From Austwickia sp039812465 (lineage in GTDB: Bacteria; Actinomycetota; Actinomycetes; Actinomycetales; Dermatophilaceae), in assembly GCA_039812465.1 (NCBI GenBank), contig JBDIAS010000069.1, forward strand, positions 1 to 16,190: a stretch of 16,190 bases of DNA. The letters are read 5' to 3'. Made by a program: the position numbers and the translations under genes. Below the pieces are notes generated by a model that had not been told where the DNA came from, made no database searches, and saw only the letters and a program-made list of their open reading frames with translations. Position 1 is the stretch's first letter; every line of letters begins with the position of its first letter. Below, in pieces: positions 15,714-16,190 of the stretch.

Positions 15714-16190
15714 GTGGCCGTCAAGATTCGCCTCAAGCGCATGGGCAAGATCCGCGCTCCGTATTACCGCGTCGTCGTCATGGACTCCCGCACCAAGCGC
15801 GACGGTCGGGCGATCGAGGAGATCGGCAAGTACCACCCGACGCACGAGCCCTCGGTCATCGAGATCGACGGGGACCGCGCCCGCTACTGGCTGGGCGTCG
15901 GCGCGCAGCCGACCGAGCAGGTCGAGGCCCTGCTGAAGGTGACGGGCGACTGGCAGAAGTTCAAGGGCGTCGAGGGTGCCGAGGGGACCCTCAAGCCGCA
16001 GCCGAGCAAGCCGTCGAAGAAGGACCTGTACGAGGCCGCGATGGCCGCCGCCGGCAAGGCCGACGACGACTACGCCAAGGGTGGCCCGACGCCGCGGAAG
16101 AAGGCGGCGGCCAAGCCCGAGACCGCCAAGGACGAGGCACCCAAGGACGAGGCACCCAAGGACGAGGCGCCCAAGGACGAGGCGCCGGCG
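15714..16190 (+). CDS. rpsP: 30S ribosomal protein S16 (3' truncated by window)
   Basis: The N-terminus AVKIRLKRMGKIRAPYYRVVVMDSRTKRDGRAIEEIGKYHP is unmistakable S16, a small-subunit assembly protein. The conserved core ends near residue 80 (QPTEQVEALL). An actinobacterial Lys/Ala-rich extension follows and ends in four KDEAP repeats as the window runs out. All 159 visible codons are open and the last is complete. Actinobacterial S16 proteins are usually about 140-165 residues, so only a few codons are likely missing. GTG 15714 was chosen because of the family start and the ribosome binding site. In many bacteria rpsP begins an operon with a KH-domain protein, rimM, trmD and rplS, which would lie beyond this window. 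Confidence 0.98.
   Translation, partial: MAVKIRLKRMGKIRAPYYRVVVMDSRTKRDGRAIEEIGKYHPTHEPSVIEIDGDRARYWLGVGAQPTEQVEALLKVTGDWQKFKGVEGAEGTLKPQPSKPSKKDLYEAAMAAAGKADDDYAKGGPTPRKKAAAKPETAKDEAPKDEAPKDEAPKDEAPA
16128..16187 (+). repeat. Four in-frame 15-bp repeats in the S16 tail
   Basis: Units 16128-16142, 16143-16157, 16158-16172 and 16173-16187 are near-identical and each encodes KDEAP. The array may continue beyond the window. Confidence 0.9.

Overview
The window is about 16.2 kb of very GC-rich DNA. It carries the conserved actinobacterial order smc, ftsY, amtB, glnK, glnD, ffh, ..., rpsP, which to my knowledge is also the order in Streptomyces. GTG starts, G/C-rich third codon positions, likely leaderless genes and a GlnR-type operator agree with a high-GC Actinomycetota host. 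The genus cannot be named from the sequence.

Layout: 3-1160 is the 3' part of smc (chromosome condensation). 1270-1557 is a small one-helix membrane protein followed by a strong hairpin terminator. 1679-2890 is ftsY, the signal recognition particle (SRP) receptor. 2939-4342 is an uncharacterised protein with one membrane helix at each end and a large outer domain. 4343-4706 is a regulatory intergenic region with a possible 10-codon mini-ORF, a terminator hairpin and a GlnR-like operator. 4707-8930 is the nitrogen-sensing unit amtB-glnK-glnD. 9028-10656 is ffh, the SRP GTPase that pairs with FtsY.

10685-13094 holds two minus-strand genes, a tyrosine phenol-lyase-like enzyme and downstream of it an HSL-family esterase. 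They look like an accessory insertion in an otherwise co-directional housekeeping block. 13350-14435 and 14435-15418 are a translationally coupled amidohydrolase and RimJ-type acetyltransferase. 15714 to the window end is rpsP, behind an extended -10 promoter and a structured leader.

Two functional themes dominate. One is co-translational membrane targeting (FtsY, Ffh) around a ribosomal protein gene. The other is ammonium uptake and PII signalling (AmtB, GlnK, GlnD), probably under GlnR. I found no CRISPR array, tRNA, rRNA, transposase or phage gene. Most of the window is conserved housekeeping sequence. The points most worth checking are the divergent lyase, the GlnR operator geometry, the mini-ORF/terminator, the outer-domain membrane protein, and short in-frame tandem repeats in variable parts of four proteins.
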